DNA of 39,847 nt from Bacteroidales bacterium UBA6428 (GTDB lineage Bacteria > Bacteroidota > Bacteroidia > Bacteroidales > UBA932), in NCBI GenBank assembly GCA_002437305.1, contig DJOW01000016.1:3899-43745 (forward strand). The letters run 5' to 3'. Every line of letters starts with the position of its first letter. Within the stretch, counting starts at the first letter, position 1. Positions 39,821-39,847 of the stretch are shown here, one piece after another. Position numbers and translations under genes: made by a program. The notes beneath the pieces were generated by a model. It was not told the origin of the DNA. It saw only the letters and a program-made list of their open reading frames with translations, and ran no database searches.

Positions 39821-39847
39821 CAAATTTACCCCCCCCCCCCCCCCCCC
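39821..39847 (-). promoter_or_regulatory. -7 box and poly-G tract of the peptide-lipoprotein-M64 operon (cut by window end)
   Basis: On the minus strand TAAATTTG (39828 to 39821) is a perfect TAnnTTTG box, immediately preceded by G19 or more (C19 at 39829-39847 on the plus strand) that runs off the window. The layout equals the left cassette, where the tract is G9 and a TTG follows upstream. The leader of about 115 nt shares CGACTGTGACGG and CTGTTGAACCTTAA with the left copy. The -33 element is not visible. Confidence 0.65.

Noticed and set aside
39829..39847. C19 at the window edge as pure assembly artefact
   Set aside because: Homopolymers do break assemblies and the exact length is unreliable, but the same TAAATTTG-plus-G-tract arrangement occurs internally at 32591-32607, so the tract itself is probably real.

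Overview
The window looks like a contig-end fragment from a Bacteroidota (Bacteroidales-type, probably gut) chromosome. Four things point there: promoters of the TTG / TAnnTTTG class with weak Shine-Dalgarno sequences; many SPI- and SPII-type secreted glycoside hydrolases; fimbrillin-like lipoproteins; and the rpsG-fusA-rpsJ gene order. Base composition is near 50% GC by eye. I cannot name a genus.

Layout. 1-5460 is housekeeping: the 3' end of rpsG, fusA, rpsJ (not followed by the usual rplC-rplD ribosomal genes), a tRNA-Met(CAT) with a strong terminator, a long inverted repeat and rnr. 5522-7833 is a two-gene hexose-phosphate unit: an atypical ROK sugar kinase and a mannose-6-phosphate isomerase. 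8303-14094 is an accessory module: a membrane-anchored AraC-type regulator, a lipid-anchored Ntn-hydrolase of the choloylglycine hydrolase/acid ceramidase type, and two tandem paralogous lipoproteins that resemble leukocidin-type beta-barrel pore formers. 14095-14811 is repeat-rich spacer. 14812-31924 is a glycan-use region with no SusC/SusD pair: a GH78-like rhamnosidase facing a clan GH-A hydrolase plus SGNH esterase, then a LacI repressor diverging from a tight seven-gene operon (MFS transporter, GH2 beta-mannosidase-like, ROK kinase, GmhA, two GH36 paralogues, EEP phosphatase/nuclease). Four TTAAYCGRTTAA-like palindromes around lacI look like its operators. 31925-32575 is spacer with a 13-bp tandem array.

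32576-39847 is the most striking part. Two inverted copies of one cassette face each other: homopolymeric G tract, TAAATTTG -7 box, conserved leader of about 120 nt, a peptide of about 47 codons, and a fimbrillin-like lipoprotein. Between them lie a GH92 alpha-mannosidase and, downstream of the right-hand copy, an M64 (IgA-peptidase family) metalloprotease carrying its own fimbrillin-like N-terminal domain. In the left copy the G tract lies inside a 21-nt spacer between a TTG and the -7 box, the arrangement expected of slipped-strand phase variation. In that copy the peptide gene is also out of frame at an A8 tract just after its start codon. The right copy runs into a C19 tract (G19 on the coding strand) at the window edge. 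I read this as a phase-variable surface protease/lipoprotein system in which homopolymer length sets expression. That is inference from sequence and needs read-level and expression data.

How the genes may work together: the GH92, GH2, GH36 and GH78 enzymes and the esterase would trim host or plant glycans. ROK kinases, ManA and GmhA would feed the sugars into central metabolism. The lipoprotein/M64 and pore-former-like/Ntn-hydrolase modules look directed at the host or at competitors.
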